From Rhodovarius lipocyclicus (GTDB lineage: Bacteria > Pseudomonadota > Alphaproteobacteria > Acetobacterales > Acetobacteraceae), in contig NZ_JAAABL010000010.1 in assembly GCF_009900765.1 (NCBI RefSeq), positions 1 to 64,000 on the forward strand: a stretch of 64,000 nt of DNA, given 5' to 3'. This document shows, one piece after another, positions 1-8,862 of this stretch. The notes beneath the pieces are model-generated. The model saw nothing but the letters and a program-made list of their open reading frames with translations. It was not told the DNA's origin and did no database searches. Position numbers and translations under genes: made by a program. Numbering within the stretch: the first letter of the stretch is position 1; each line of letters opens with the position of its first letter.

Positions 1-923
1 CCGCGCCCGCCCCCAGCGCCGCCCCCAGCGCCGCCCCCAGCGCCGCCCCCAGCACCGCCCCCAGCACCGCCCCCACTGCGGCCGCCACCCCCGCCGCCGC
101 CGAGGACCCGGTTCTGGCCCGGGTGGAGGGCGAGGCGATCAAGCTGTCCGACGTGCTGGCCGCCGCCGGTGAGGTGCTGCCGCCCGAACTGCGCAATGTC
201 CCGCCCGAGGCGCTGGCGACCATGCTGCCGCCCGAAGCCATGCGCCAGCTGGTGGAGCGCACCATCACCGACCGCGCGCTGGGCATCGCCGCCCGCCGCG
301 CCGGACTGCAGAACGACCCCGAGATCCGCGCCCGCCTGGCCCGGCAGGAGCAGCAGGAGCTGACCCAGGCGCTGCTGCGCCGCGAGGTGCTGCCCCGCGT
401 GACCGATGCGGCCATCCGCGCCCGCTATGACCGCGACTACGGCAACCGCCCGGCCGAGGAGGAGGTGCGCGCCCGCCACATCCTGGTCCCCACCGAGGCC
501 GAGGCCCGCGCGGCACTGGCCGACATCCAGCGCGGCCAGGATTTCGACGCGGTGGGCCGCCGCTTCGCCCAAGGGGCCGGCACGCGCGAGTCGGGGGAGC
601 TCGGCTGGTTCAAGCGCGGCGACATGGTGCCCGAATTCAGCGCCGCCGCCTTCGCCATGCAGGCCGGCCAGGTCAGCCCGCAGCCCGTGCGCACCCAGTT
701 CGGCTGGCACGTGATCCGCGTGGATGAACGACGTACCGGCACGGGCCCCAGCTTTGACGACTCGAAGGAAGAAATCCGCCAGCGGCTGTTGCAGGAAGAA
801 GTGCAGGCCGCGATCGAGCGCATCCGGGGCACGCTGAACATCGAACGTGTCGAAGCCCCCGCCGCCCCCGGCGGCCTGATGCAGGGCGCCCAGCCGCCCG
901 CCGCTGCCCCTACCCGGAGGTAA
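1..923 (+). CDS. Parvulin-type peptidyl-prolyl isomerase, 5' end missing
   Basis: This is a periplasmic foldase of the SurA/PrsA/PpiC type. The reading frame is open from base 3, so the start lies outside the window. The visible part is a low-complexity Ala-Pro-Ser linker (about codons 1-30), a helical SurA-like segment, then the parvulin domain encoded by about bases 465-740. That domain shows the conserved VRARHILV strand, the GELGWF motif and a late FGWHVIRV strand. A short disordered Ala/Pro tail follows. The stop codon directly abuts the ATG of argJ, so the two are co-transcribed and probably translationally coupled. A PPIase gene next to argJ is a gene order I recall from several alphaproteobacteria. 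Substrate clients cannot be read from the sequence. Confidence 0.88.
   Translation, partial: APAPSAAPSAAPSAAPSTAPSTAPTAAATPAAAEDPVLARVEGEAIKLSDVLAAAGEVLPPELRNVPPEALATMLPPEAMRQLVERTITDRALGIAARRAGLQNDPEIRARLARQEQQELTQALLRREVLPRVTDAAIRARYDRDYGNRPAEEEVRARHILVPTEAEARAALADIQRGQDFDAVGRRFAQGAGTRESGELGWFKRGDMVPEFSAAAFAMQAGQVSPQPVRTQFGWHVIRVDERRTGTGPSFDDSKEEIRQRLLQEEVQAAIERIRGTLNIERVEAPAAPGGLMQGAQPPAAAPTRR
9..79 (+). repeat. 12-bp tandem repeat in the PPIase linker
   Basis: About six head-to-tail copies of a 12-base unit (GCC CCC AGC GCC, later GCC CCC AGC ACC) encode an Ala-Pro-Ser-Ala/Thr repeat. The period is a multiple of three, so copy-number change keeps the frame. The first copies are identical and the last is degenerate. 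Confidence 0.85.
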
Positions 924-2165
924 ATGACCATGGCCGGAAAGATCCCGGTTTCCCCGCTCGCCCTGCCGCTGCCGGCGCTGCCCGCCATCAAGGGGGTGAC
1001 GCTCGGCGTCATCGCCGCCGGCATCCGCTACAAGGGCCGCGCGGACCTGACGATGATGGAATTCCCCGCCGGCACCACGGCGGCGGGCGTCTATACCCGC
1101 AACCTGTGCCCCGGCGCGCCGGTGGAATGGTGCCGCGAGGCCCTGAAGCACGGCAAGGCGCGCGGGCTGGTGGTGAATGCGGGCAACGCCAACGTCTTCA
1201 CCGGCAAGGCCGGGCGCGAAGCCACCCAAGCCACCGCCGAGGCCGCGGCCAAGCTGCTGGGCTGCAAGCCGCGCGAGGTGTTCCTGGCCAGCACCGGCGT
1301 GATCGGCGAGACCCTGCCGCATGAGCGCCTGACCGCCGCCCTGCCCGCCCTGCACACCAGCCTGGGCGACACCGCCTGGGCGGATGCCGCGCGCGGCATC
1401 ATGACCACCGACACCTTCCCCAAGGCCAGCACCCGCATGGCGCGCATCGGGGATGCGGTGGTGACCATCAACGGCATCGCCAAGGGCAGCGGCATGATCG
1501 CGCCCGACATGGCCACGATGCTGAGCTTCATCGCCACCGACGCGAAGATCCCGGCCCCCGTGCTGCAGAAGCTGCTGACCAAGGCCGTGAACCCCAGCTT
1601 CAACTGCGTGACGGTGGACAGCGACACCTCCACCTCTGACACCGTGATGCTGTTCGCCACCGGCCAGGCCAAGCACCCGCGCGTGCCGGCCGAGGGCGGG
1701 GCGATGCTGAAGGATTTCGCCCGCGCCCTGAACGAGGTCTGCATGGACCTGGCGCTGATGGTGGCGCGCGACGGCGAGGGTGCGCAGAAGCTGGTGCGCA
1801 TCGACGTGACGGGCGCCGTCAGCGCGAAATCGGCCCATCGCATCGCCATGGCGATCGCCAATTCACCGCTGGTGAAGACCGCGATCGCGGGCGAGGACGC
1901 GAACTGGGGCCGCATCGTGATGGCCGTGGGCAAGGCGGGTGAACCCGCCGACCGCGACAAGCTCTCGGTGGCCGTGGGCGGCACCTGGATGGCCAAGGAT
2001 GGCGGCGTGGTGCCGGGTTACGACGAAACCCCGGTGGTGGCCCACATGAAGGGCCGCGAGGTGGAGATCACGGTCGATATCGGCCTGGGCCGCGGCAAGG
2101 CCACGGCGTGGACCTGCGACCTGACGCATGGGTATATCGATATCAACGGGTCCTACCGCTCCTGA
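924..2165 (+). CDS. argJ: Glutamate N-acetyltransferase / amino-acid acetyltransferase (ornithine acetyltransferase)
   Basis: ArgJ transfers the acetyl group from N-acetylornithine to glutamate, the recycling step of cyclic arginine biosynthesis. Many ArgJ enzymes also make N-acetylglutamate from acetyl-CoA. At 413 residues it has the usual family length. The autocleavage motif [14 protein letters not shown] is present and places the expected nucleophilic Thr at residue 198, where the precursor splits into alpha and beta chains. The GNANVFTG segment and the C-terminal [11 protein letters not shown] tail are typical. The ATG at 924 touches the upstream stop; a second in-frame ATG at 930 is an alternative start. 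Whether it is mono- or bifunctional cannot be told from sequence alone. Confidence 0.96.
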   Translation: MTMAGKIPVSPLALPLPALPAIKGVTLGVIAAGIRYKGRADLTMMEFPAGTTAAGVYTRNLCPGAPVEWCREALKHGKARGLVVNAGNANVFTGKAGREATQATAEAAAKLLGCKPREVFLASTGVIGETLPHERLTAALPALHTSLGDTAWADAARGIMTTDTFPKASTRMARIGDAVVTINGIAKGSGMIAPDMATMLSFIATDAKIPAPVLQKLLTKAVNPSFNCVTVDSDTSTSDTVMLFATGQAKHPRVPAEGGAMLKDFARALNEVCMDLALMVARDGEGAQKLVRIDVTGAVSAKSAHRIAMAIANSPLVKTAIAGEDANWGRIVMAVGKAGEPADRDKLSVAVGGTWMAKDGGVVPGYDETPVVAHMKGREVEITVDIGLGRGKATAWTCDLTHGYIDINGSYRS

Positions 2166-2176
2166 ACGGCTCAGGG

Positions 2177-2704
2177 GTGAGCCGCAAGGACACCCTGCGT
2201 TTTCTCGCCGCCATGGTCCTGCCGGCCATGGCGGTGTGCGTTGTCAGCACGCTGGCCTCCTTCAACCTCGCTGGAGAGGAAGAAGTCTTGCTGGCGCTGC
2301 TGGTTGTGCTGGCTTGGTTCGTCATCGCCGGCTTGCGTGCCATCTACGCGCTGCTCCGCGCCCGCTGGCGATTGCTGCCGCGGCGGGCCGCCGCCCTGGG
2401 CATCGCGGTGCTGCTGGTCCACCCGGCCTTGCATTCGGGGGATCTGGTGCATCTGGCCCTGCTGTATCCCGCCTATCGCACCCGCATCGCGGCCAATGCA
2501 GAACGGCCTCTCCGCTTCCCCTGGGGTGAGGCACGGGCCTCCGGCGCATGGGGCCCCATGGAAACCACCCTGCTCTACGACGACACCCCGCTCACGGCCG
2601 CGCGCATCGGGGAATGGACGCATCTGCCCGATGGACGGACCCGTGGCCTGCGGCACCTGATCGGCAATTTCCACCTCGAATGGCTCGCGGAACGGCTCGA
2701 CTAA
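2177..2704 (+). CDS. Small inner-membrane protein of unknown function
   Basis: I do not recognise the family. The preferred start is a GTG 11 bases after the argJ stop, giving 175 residues; a longer frame open from 2108 would overlap argJ heavily and is less likely. Residues 5-95 form three hydrophobic helices separated by short basic stretches (ALLRARWRLLPRR). The C-terminal half (about 100-175) is soluble and charged. It sits between argJ and a converging histidine kinase, and the two genes overlap by four bases at their 3' ends. Codon use matches the neighbours. The argJ side suggests co-transcription, but nothing points to a role. Confidence 0.6.
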   Translation: MSRKDTLRFLAAMVLPAMAVCVVSTLASFNLAGEEEVLLALLVVLAWFVIAGLRAIYALLRARWRLLPRRAAALGIAVLLVHPALHSGDLVHLALLYPAYRTRIAANAERPLRFPWGEARASGAWGPMETTLLYDDTPLTAARIGEWTHLPDGRTRGLRHLIGNFHLEWLAERLD

Positions 2705-4530
2705 CCCTGCCCCCGCTCCAGCTTCCCGTTCCCATGCTCATCCCGCCTTGCACCGCCCCAGCGCGCCACCACAGCCAGCAGCGCCGCATGCTCGATGGGC
2801 TTGGACAGATGGCCGTCGAAGCCCGCCGCCTGCATCTCCCGCACTTGGTCCGGCAGCACGTCGGCCGTCAGCGCGATCACCGGCAACCGCCCGGCCGGCC
2901 CCGGCATGGCCCGGATGCGGGCCAGCGTGTCGCTGCCGCTCAACCCGGGCATGCGCCCATCCAGCAGGATCAGGTCCGGCAGGGGCTCGGTGGCCAGCAA
3001 TTCCAGCGCCGCCTCGCCGCTCGCCGCCTCGATGACATGGTGCCCCTCCGGGCTGAGCAAGGCCTCGACCACCAGCCGGTTGGCCTGGACATCGTCCACC
3101 ACCAGCACCCGCAGCCCTCGCACGGCGGGCGGCGCGGCGGGCTCGGCCGTGGCCTCCAGCGTCGCGGCCGGCACGGGCAGCAGCAGCGTGAAGCAGCTTC
3201 CCTGCCCTCCGGGCCCATCGGCATGGCTCAGCCCGCCCCCCATGGCGCGCGCCAGGGCCGCGCTGATGGCCAGGCCCAGCCCGCTGCCGCCCCTTGTATC
3301 GTCCAGGCTGGCCTGGCTGAACGCCTCGAACAGCCGGGCGCGCATGGCGGCGGGCACGCCGCTGCCGGTATCGGTCACGGCGAAGGCGGCCATCATGCTG
3401 CCTGGCCCTCCCCACGGCGCGACCTCCAGCACCACCGCCCCGCCGGCGGGGGTGAAGCGGATGGCGTTGGACAGCAGGTTCATCAGGACCTGCCGCACCC
3501 GCACCTCATCGGCCGACACCACGGCGGGCAGCGAGGGCTCCAGCCGCAGCGACAGCCGCACGCCCTTCGCGTTCGCGACCTCCTGCATCAGGGCCAGGGT
3601 GTCGCGCAGGAAATCCTCCAGCCGCAGCGGCCGGGGGATGGTGGCGAAACGCCCGGCCTCGATCCGCGCCATGTCCAGCACATCGTTCAGGATCGCCAGC
3701 AGGTGCCGGCCCGCCTGTTCCAGCGTCTCGGCCTTGCGGCGCTGCTCCGGCCCCAGCGTGGCATCGCGCGCCAGCACCTGCGCCATGCCCAGCACGGCAT
3801 TGAGCGGCGTGCGCAATTCATGGCTCATCCGCGACAGGAAATGCGTCTTGTGCAGGCTGGCGCGGTCGGCCTCATCGCGCGCGGCAGCCAGCACGGCGTT
3901 GGAGCGCACCTCCGCCCGCTCCTTGGTCAGCACCACCAGGATCAGCGTGCCGCCGGTCAGGTACACGACATGCAGGATCGCCAGCGCGCCGAACCAGAAG
4001 CCGAAGGACAGCGGATCACCGCCCTGCTGCGGGATCAGCAGCAGCACCAGGAAGACGGTCACGACATAAAGCGCCGTGACCCCCACCAGCAGCATGATCA
4101 TCAGCGGCCGCGACGGCAGCGGCTGCACCCGCTGGCCGCGGACGAATTCCATCACGCTCAACGCGTTGTAGGCGATCAGCACGCAGGCCATCAGCGCCAC
4201 CCGCGCATAGACGTCGGCGCGGAAGGCCGGCACCTGCAGCGCCGCCAGCCAGGCCACGGCGCCGGCCAGGATCAGCCAGGGCACAGGCTGCCGCCCCTCG
4301 AACCGGCGCACGCCGGTCCAGTTGATCGCATAGCCCAGGCAGACCAGCGTATTGGCCACATCGATCGACAGCCCGTCCGACACGTTGCCCCGCAGGCCGA
4401 GCAGCAGCGTGCCCACCGCGCCGATCAGCCGGCTCGCGGCCCAATAGCCCAGGGCGGGCTGCGCGCGGTCCCGCGTCCAGAGCCACAGCGTCAGCAGCCC
4501 CAGGAAGCCCACGAGCATCGAGCCAAACAT
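2701..4530 (-). CDS. Hybrid sensor histidine kinase with receiver domain
   Basis: 609 residues. Residues 1-205 contain about seven hydrophobic helices with short loops, so signals are probably sensed in or near the membrane. A HisKA domain follows with SHELRTPLN and phospho-acceptor His237. The HATPase domain shows NLLSNAIRFTP (N box), DTGSGVP and [10 protein letters not shown] (G boxes). The C-terminal receiver domain has VVDD, the phospho-acceptor Asp in LILLDGRMPG (about Asp524), Thr in ALTAD and Lys in LSKP. No output domain or DNA-binding response regulator lies beside it, so a phosphotransfer partner elsewhere is needed. The ligand is unknown. The gene converges on the small membrane-protein gene with a four-base overlap. 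Confidence 0.92.
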   Translation of the reverse strand: MFGSMLVGFLGLLTLWLWTRDRAQPALGYWAASRLIGAVGTLLLGLRGNVSDGLSIDVANTLVCLGYAINWTGVRRFEGRQPVPWLILAGAVAWLAALQVPAFRADVYARVALMACVLIAYNALSVMEFVRGQRVQPLPSRPLMIMLLVGVTALYVVTVFLVLLLIPQQGGDPLSFGFWFGALAILHVVYLTGGTLILVVLTKERAEVRSNAVLAAARDEADRASLHKTHFLSRMSHELRTPLNAVLGMAQVLARDATLGPEQRRKAETLEQAGRHLLAILNDVLDMARIEAGRFATIPRPLRLEDFLRDTLALMQEVANAKGVRLSLRLEPSLPAVVSADEVRVRQVLMNLLSNAIRFTPAGGAVVLEVAPWGGPGSMMAAFAVTDTGSGVPAAMRARLFEAFSQASLDDTRGGSGLGLAISAALARAMGGGLSHADGPGGQGSCFTLLLPVPAATLEATAEPAAPPAVRGLRVLVVDDVQANRLVVEALLSPEGHHVIEAASGEAALELLATEPLPDLILLDGRMPGLSGSDTLARIRAMPGPAGRLPVIALTADVLPDQVREMQAAGFDGHLSKPIEHAALLAVVARWGGARRDEHGNGKLERGQG

Positions 4531-4604
4531 GAAGATGGCCAGCGGAGGGACCTTTCATTCGCGGACGCATGCGAAGGATAACATATCGGGGCCGCATGGA
4601 TGCA

Positions 4605-4619
4605 CCCCCCGGGGGGGGG
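4605..4619. repeat. C6-G9 homopolymer pair
   Basis: Six C residues are followed by nine G residues in the 180-base gap between the divergent kinase and GNAT-Nudix genes. The run is self-complementary and slippage-prone. The rest of the gap shows no recognisable promoter. Confidence 0.6.
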
Positions 4620-4710
4620 CGCGGAAACCCGTCTTCCGCCGGCGCCTCGCCTTACCCGCCGCCCTGCCATCGGCTACACAGGTCGCAAGCGACTGGCAGT
4701 CCCGAATCCC

Positions 4711-5658
4711 ATGATCCCCCCTGAACTCCGCACCGAACGCCTCATCCTCCGCCCCCTGACCGCCGCCGACGCGCAGGCCTTGCACCGGCTGGTCAACGAC
4801 TATTCCGTCGCCGGCAACCTGGCCCGCGTCCCCTTCCCCTACCCGGAGGGGCTGGCCCAGGAATGGATCGCCTCCACCCACGCCCAGATGCAGCGCGGGG
4901 AGGCCTTCGACCTGGCCATCGCCGACAGCCACGGCGCCCTGATGGGCTGCGTCGGCCTGACGGTGAAGCGCGGCGCGTCGGAGGCGGAGCTGGGCTATTG
5001 GCTCGGCCGCAAGTTCTGGGGCCAGGGCTATGCGCGGGAAGCCGCGAAGGCCCTGCTGGACTGGGGCTTCGCCACGCTCGGCCTCGACCGCATCGTCGCC
5101 AGCGCGCTGACGGATAATATCGGCTCCCAGAAGGTCCTGCGCGAGATCGGCTTCCGCCCGACCGGGGAGGGCATGGCGGGCTTCCTGTCGCGCAATCGCT
5201 CCATGCCCGTCTTCCTGTTCGCCATGGACAAGCCGCAGGTGCTGGAGGCCCCGCCGCCACTGCCCATCCTGCTGGTGGTGGCGGTGGCGCTGGTCGATGC
5301 CGATGGCCGCATCCTGCTGGCCCAGCGCCCGCCGGGCAAGGCGCTGGCGGGGCTGTGGGAGTTCCCCGGCGGCAAGCTGAACCCCGGCGAAGGCCCGGAG
5401 GCCGCGCTGATCCGCGAATTGAAGGAGGAGCTGGACATCGACGTCACCGCCTCCTGCCTCGCGCCGCTCACCTTCGCCTCCCACGCCTATCAGAAATTCC
5501 ATCTGCTGATGCCCCTCTATGTCTGCCGGCGCTGGAAGGGCATGCTGCGCGGCGTGGAGGGACAGAATCTGGCCTGGGTGCGCCCCAGCCGGCTGGAGGA
5601 ATACCCCATGCCCCCGGCGGACAAGCCGCTGATCGCCATGTTGCGGGAGATGCTGTGA
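4711..5658 (+). CDS. Fused GNAT acetyltransferase / Nudix (MutT-type) hydrolase
   Basis: 315 residues from the ATG at 4711. Residues 1-175 form a RimJ/RimL-like GNAT domain: LRTERLILRPLTAADA start, GYWLGRKFWGQGYAREA acetyl-CoA-binding loop, then the DNIGSQKVLREIGF motif. Residues 183-315 form a Nudix domain with WEFPGGKLNPGE and the Nudix box core RELKEELDI; the metal-binding REXXEE glutamates are intact. By family the Nudix half would clean 8-oxo-dGTP or related oxidised nucleotides, while the GNAT substrate is unknown. Separate GNAT and mutT genes near argJ occur in other alphaproteobacteria, so this is probably a fusion of former neighbours. An upstream in-frame ATG at 4600 would add 37 low-complexity residues and is less likely. 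It stops one base before the next gene. Confidence 0.9.
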   Translation: MIPPELRTERLILRPLTAADAQALHRLVNDYSVAGNLARVPFPYPEGLAQEWIASTHAQMQRGEAFDLAIADSHGALMGCVGLTVKRGASEAELGYWLGRKFWGQGYAREAAKALLDWGFATLGLDRIVASALTDNIGSQKVLREIGFRPTGEGMAGFLSRNRSMPVFLFAMDKPQVLEAPPPLPILLVVAVALVDADGRILLAQRPPGKALAGLWEFPGGKLNPGEGPEAALIRELKEELDIDVTASCLAPLTFASHAYQKFHLLMPLYVCRRWKGMLRGVEGQNLAWVRPSRLEEYPMPPADKPLIAMLREML

Positions 5659-5659
5659 G

Positions 5660-6457
5660 ATGAGCGCCAACCCCACCGCCGCCCTGCTGATCATCGGCAA
5701 TGAGGTGCTGAGCGGCCGCACCCGCGACGCCAACCTGCAATTCCTGGCCACGGAGCTGGGCGCGCTCGGCATCCCGGTGCGGGAAGTGCGGGTGATCCCG
5801 GATATCGAGGCCACGATCGTGGGCACGGTGAATGAGCTGCGGGCGAAGTTCACCCATGTGTTCACCACCGGCGGCATCGGGCCGACGCATGACGACATCA
5901 CCAGCGAATGCATCGCCAAGGCCTTCGGCGTGCCGTGGGAGGTGCATCCGGTGGCCCATGCCCGCATGGCCGCCTATTACGCCAGCCAGAACCCGCCCAC
6001 GGAATTCAACGCCGCCCGCCTGCGCATGGCCACCATGCCGCGCGGCTGCGTGCTGATCGAGAACGAGGCGACCGTCGCCCCCGGTTTCTCGATGGAAAAC
6101 GTGCATGTGATGGCCGGCGTGCCGCGCATCATGCAGGCGATGTTCCGGGCGCTGGCGCCGAAGCTGGAACGCGGCCAGCCCGTCGTCTCGGCGACCGTGC
6201 ACGCCGATGGCGTGTTCGAGGGCCAGATCGCGGACCCGCTGGCGGCGGTGCAGGCGCGCTTCCCGGCGCTGGATGTCGGCAGCTATCCGTATTTCCGCCC
6301 CGGGCCGGTGCGCGGCGGGGTGGCGCTGGTGGCCAAGGGCACCGATGCCGCCGATGTGGCCGCCGCGGCGGACCAGATCGAGGCCCTGCTGCTGGCCGTG
6401 GGCGGCAAGCCCGTGCGCGGCGAGCCCAAGCTGGACGACAACACGACTAAGGGGTGA
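5660..6457 (+). CDS. Molybdopterin-binding / CinA N-terminal domain protein
   Basis: 265 residues with a MoCF_biosynth (MoaB/MogA/CinA N-terminal) fold. Visible motifs are LLIIGNEVLSGRTRDAN near the start and FTTGGIGPTHDDITSE at about 69-84, which form the molybdopterin/nucleotide pocket in this family. The C-terminal nicotinamide-nucleotide amidase domain of full CinA is absent, so a CinA-like pyrophosphatase role (ADP-ribose or NMN-related substrates) or a cofactor-binding role is possible. One base separates it from the GNAT-Nudix stop, and pairing with a Nudix enzyme would fit nucleotide housekeeping. Its 3' end overlaps the convergent next gene by 11 bases. Confidence 0.88.
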   Translation: MSANPTAALLIIGNEVLSGRTRDANLQFLATELGALGIPVREVRVIPDIEATIVGTVNELRAKFTHVFTTGGIGPTHDDITSECIAKAFGVPWEVHPVAHARMAAYYASQNPPTEFNAARLRMATMPRGCVLIENEATVAPGFSMENVHVMAGVPRIMQAMFRALAPKLERGQPVVSATVHADGVFEGQIADPLAAVQARFPALDVGSYPYFRPGPVRGGVALVAKGTDAADVAAAADQIEALLLAVGGKPVRGEPKLDDNTTKG

Positions 6458-7682
6458 TCCCCCGCGCGGCCAGCTTGTCGAGCAGGCGCTTGTGCAGGTC
6501 GCGGTGGGATTGCAGCTCGTCGCGCAGCGCGGCCATCTGGCTGTCGCCGTCCAGGCTCTGCATCTGCGCCGGGTGGGTGTGGTCACGCAGCACCCGGCCA
6601 TTGCCTTCCCGCAGCCATTCGTAGCGCCGCCCCACCGGCTGGCCCACGATCAGCGACATCTGGGCCGCGACCCGCATCCATGGGTCGTCCTCGCTCTCTG
6701 GCAGGCTGGCCGCGGCCCATTGCCGCTGCAGCGTGTAGTCGCGCAGGCGCGTGACCTCGGCACTGAAATCCAGATCTTCGCCATCGCAGCGGAAACGGCC
6801 GCGCAACAGCGCATCCAGCGCATGGGTGGCGCTAACGGTGGGCTGGCAGGCCGACATATGCGGCCGCAGGCCGTGCAGATACCCCTCCGTGAACAGCCCC
6901 TCGAATTCCAGTTCCGGCGGGGCCGGCAGGAAGCTGGGGCTGTCGTAGATGAACTCGTAATAGTGCTTCAGGATCAGCAGCGAGGTGAACAGGGACTGCC
7001 GGGTGACCGCATGGTCCAGCAGCGTGCGGCACAGGGCCTTGGTTTCCGCGTCCCGGCCGAACAGCAGGCCGGGCTGAAACGCCAGGAACTGCCGCAGCAG
7101 CGGGAAGCTGTTCAGGAACGGCATGGCATGCAGCCACTGCTCGGTGCCGATGCAGGAGGAATACAGCCCCAGCGCCATGTCGAAGGCCGGGATCTTCAGA
7201 AGATCCTCCCGCATGCCGAAGAACTGGATGTCATTGGTGTAGAAGGGAGAGAAGATGAAGCTGTCCGCCACCGCCACCCGATGACCAAAGACGGCGGGCC
7301 AGTGCGGCGGCAATGAGAGCGGCTGCGGCCCACGGCGCAGCAGCTCCTCCTGCTGGGCCACCAGCATGTTCATGTCGGAGCGCGTCTTCATCACGAAGGC
7401 ACGCGGCGGGATGGCACGCAGGCCGAGTTGCAGCGCCTGCATCTGATGCAACGCATGGCCCACCGTCCGGATGCGGGGGGGCACGCTTTCCACGATGGTC
7501 GCCCCCATCTCCAGCAGGCGGGCGCGCAGTTCGGGATACTGGTCCACCTCCCCGATCCAGGTGGAGAACACCAGGCCCTGGACGAGACCTTCCTCCATCC
7601 AGCGGCTCACGGTGTTCAGCTTGGCCTGGAATTCGTCGGGCACACGCACCAGCCCGGTGAACAGAACCCAACGCTCAGTCAT
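6447..7682 (-). CDS. WavE-like lipopolysaccharide-synthesis family protein (putative)
   Basis: 411 residues, no signal peptide or membrane helix. The N-terminal part (WVLFTGLVRVPDEF, then LVFSTWIGEVDQYPEL) and the VMKTRSDMNML block near residue 120 resemble the WavE/glycosyltransferase-like family named from Vibrio lipopolysaccharide core synthesis. The Asp-rich KTRSDMN segment would be the nucleotide-sugar/metal site by analogy. No other lipopolysaccharide gene adjoins it. It is a single gene with its own upstream gap (7683-7753). Family assignment is by pattern only and the function is tentative. Confidence 0.55.
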   Translation of the reverse strand: MTERWVLFTGLVRVPDEFQAKLNTVSRWMEEGLVQGLVFSTWIGEVDQYPELRARLLEMGATIVESVPPRIRTVGHALHQMQALQLGLRAIPPRAFVMKTRSDMNMLVAQQEELLRRGPQPLSLPPHWPAVFGHRVAVADSFIFSPFYTNDIQFFGMREDLLKIPAFDMALGLYSSCIGTEQWLHAMPFLNSFPLLRQFLAFQPGLLFGRDAETKALCRTLLDHAVTRQSLFTSLLILKHYYEFIYDSPSFLPAPPELEFEGLFTEGYLHGLRPHMSACQPTVSATHALDALLRGRFRCDGEDLDFSAEVTRLRDYTLQRQWAAASLPESEDDPWMRVAAQMSLIVGQPVGRRYEWLREGNGRVLRDHTHPAQMQSLDGDSQMAALRDELQSHRDLHKRLLDKLAARGITP

Positions 7683-7753
7683 CCAACACTTCCCCAGCCC
7701 GAATCATACGCGGCCACTCTACAGCGCCCCCGGACGACTGTCGGCATGAATGC

Positions 7754-8830
7754 TCAGCCCAGATCGACGGCCGCGGGCAGGTCCGGCACGCCGGGGCCGG
7801 TCACGGCGCGGGCGGCCAGGGCGGCGCGCTGCACGGCGGCCGCCATCACCCGCGCGGCCATGATGCCCAGCGCCATCATGTTGCCCGGCAGGGCGGATTT
7901 GCCCGTGGCCAGGCAAAATATGGTGTCGCCATCCCACATGGTATGGATGGGGTCGATGGCGCGGGCCAGCCCGTCATGGGCCATCTGCGCCAGCTTGCGG
8001 GCTTGGGCCTTGGTCAGCACCGCGTCCGTCGCGATGGCGCCGATGGTGGTGGCCATGCCGGCCTGCAGGGCGGCGGGGGCCTCGCCGCGCATCACGGCAT
8101 CGGCGGCGTTGATGCGCTGGCGCCCGCCGGCGGCATCCCGCGCGCCAGCCAGCACGCGCCCGGTGCCGGGCTCGATCACATCGCCCACCGCGTTCACCGC
8201 GACGATGGCCCCCAGCGTCACCTTCCCCACCCTGGCGGAGGCCGTGCCGATGCCCCCCTTCATGGCGCGCGGCAGGCCGAACAGCTTGCCCACCGTGGCG
8301 CCCATGCCGGCGCCCACGCTGCCCTCGGCGGGCGCCTCGGTGCTCGCGGCCCGGGCGGCGCGATAGCCGGCCTCGGCATCCGGGCGGATGGTGTGGTCGC
8401 CCATGCCCAGGTCGAACAGGACGGCGGAGGCGACGATCGGCACCCGGGTGGGCCCGGCCGGCTGGCCGATGCCCTTTTCCTCCAGGAAGCGCATGACGCC
8501 GCCGGCCGCATCCAGCCCGAAGGCGCTGCCGCCCGTCAGCACCACCGCATGCACCCGCTCCACCAGGTTGGAGGGGTCGAGCAGGTCCGTCTCCCGCGTG
8601 CCGGGGGCGGCGCCGCGCACGTCCACCCCGCCCACGGCCCCGTCCTCGGCCAGCAGCACGGTACAGCCGGTGGGGCGGCGGGTTTCGGAGAAATGCCCGA
8701 CCTTGATGCCGGGCACATCGGTGATCGCGCCCCCCATCAGCGGGGGCGCCGCCTGCGTCTGGGCCTGGGCCTGGGCGGTCCCCATCAGGCCGATACCGGC
8801 GATCCCTGTGGCGATGTCACGGCGTTGCAT
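7754..8830 (-). CDS. P1 (DmpA/BapA, MEROPS S58-like) aminopeptidase, exported
   Basis: 358 residues from the ATG at 8830, chosen because it begins a signal peptide (MQRRDIATGIAGIGLMGTAQAQA) with an RR pair. The mature protein has family landmarks: ITDVPGIKVGHF near its start, LTGGSAFGLDAA, SVGAGMGATVGK, KGGIGTAS and IVAVNAVGDV, the segment around which these Ntn-hydrolases self-cleave into two chains. Known members remove N-terminal residues from short peptides or amides or hydrolyse beta-peptides. It lies 32 bases downstream of a dipeptide-type binding protein on the same strand, so periplasmic peptide handling is a reasonable inference. Confidence 0.87.
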   Translation of the reverse strand: MQRRDIATGIAGIGLMGTAQAQAQTQAAPPLMGGAITDVPGIKVGHFSETRRPTGCTVLLAEDGAVGGVDVRGAAPGTRETDLLDPSNLVERVHAVVLTGGSAFGLDAAGGVMRFLEEKGIGQPAGPTRVPIVASAVLFDLGMGDHTIRPDAEAGYRAARAASTEAPAEGSVGAGMGATVGKLFGLPRAMKGGIGTASARVGKVTLGAIVAVNAVGDVIEPGTGRVLAGARDAAGGRQRINAADAVMRGEAPAALQAGMATTIGAIATDAVLTKAQARKLAQMAHDGLARAIDPIHTMWDGDTIFCLATGKSALPGNMMALGIMAARVMAAAVQRAALAARAVTGPGVPDLPAAVDLG

Positions 8831-8862
8831 CCGCCAAGCCTGCCACAGGCGGCACCCTGGCG

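Noticed and set aside
2548-4581. A 677-codon frame antisense to the first hybrid kinase
   Set aside because: Composition is typical of an antisense shadow and the kinase on the other strand has all motifs.
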